A DNA stretch of 6,965 nucleotides, taken from the NCBI GenBank assembly GCA_044370375.1, contig JBILVQ010000161.1, positions 1 to 6,965 of the forward strand. The letters run 5' to 3'. The stretch comes from JBILVQ01 sp044370375. Its GTDB lineage: Bacteria; Bacteroidota; Bacteroidia; UBA4408. A program made the translations under genes and the position numbers. This document shows, in pieces, positions 6,904-6,965 of the stretch. Each line of letters starts with the position of its first letter. Position 1 is the stretch's first letter. The notes under the pieces were generated by a model, which was given only the letters and a program-made list of their open reading frames with translations, did not search any database and was not told the origin of the DNA.

Positions 6904-6933
6904 TTGGCAGAATAAAAAATTATTGTAATTTTG
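6904..6933 (+). promoter_or_regulatory. Near-consensus Bacteroidota promoter reading out of the window
   Basis: TTG at 6904-6906 and TAATTTTG at 6926-6933 are separated by exactly 19 bases. This agrees with the known TTG / N19 / TAnnTTTG pattern of the Bacteroidota primary sigma factor. It sits just after the terminator-like T-tract and 32 bases before the right edge, so it most likely drives a plus-strand gene that starts outside the window. A start site near 6938-6942 is expected. That gene cannot be identified here. Confidence 0.65.
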
Positions 6934-6965
6934 CTTTAGAGAATTATTTCTATCCAATAAAAACT

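Overview
The window looks like chromosomal DNA from a member of the Bacteroidota. The signs are a moderately AT-rich composition, few Shine-Dalgarno sites, a SPOR-domain protein, a DUF4783 protein, a large exported M1 peptidase of Bacteroidota type, and promoter-like sequences of the TTG-N19-TAnnTTTG class used by the primary sigma factor of this phylum. I cannot place it more narrowly than phylum or class. I see no tRNA, rRNA, CRISPR array, insertion sequence, integrase or phage gene.

Layout. At the left edge (2-397, +) is the C-terminal part of a SPOR-domain protein, followed after 3 bases by clpS (401-703, +), the N-degron adaptor of the Clp protease. A 144-bp convergent gap separates these from a long minus-strand block. 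Read in the direction of transcription, that block is a small exported DUF4783 protein (6273-5884), nadC (5933-5031, overlapping it by 50 bases), a YihY/BrkB-family inner-membrane protein (5025-4093, 5 bases after nadC) and a 1064-residue exported M1 metallopeptidase (4042-848, 50 bases further on). On the right, rlmH (6329-6802, +) diverges from the DUF4783 gene across 55 bp. It is followed by a possible hairpin at its stop codon, a hairpin plus T-tract terminator, and a near-consensus promoter reading out of the window to the right.

How the genes relate. The first three genes of the minus-strand block are packed tightly enough to be one operon; the peptidase may be its last gene or may be transcribed separately. 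The functions are mostly housekeeping: NAD synthesis (NadC), ribosome maturation (RlmH), regulated proteolysis (ClpS), and envelope functions (SPOR protein, YihY, peptidase). I see no defence, mobile or biosynthetic system.

The most notable item is the architecture of the peptidase. After a complete M1 catalytic core it carries about 385 residues with the marks of an Omp85-superfamily outer-membrane barrel: an LRGY motif, an FTDAG motif, and a final strand ending in phenylalanine. No POTRA domain is evident between the two parts. It therefore reads as a metallopeptidase built onto an Omp85-type barrel.
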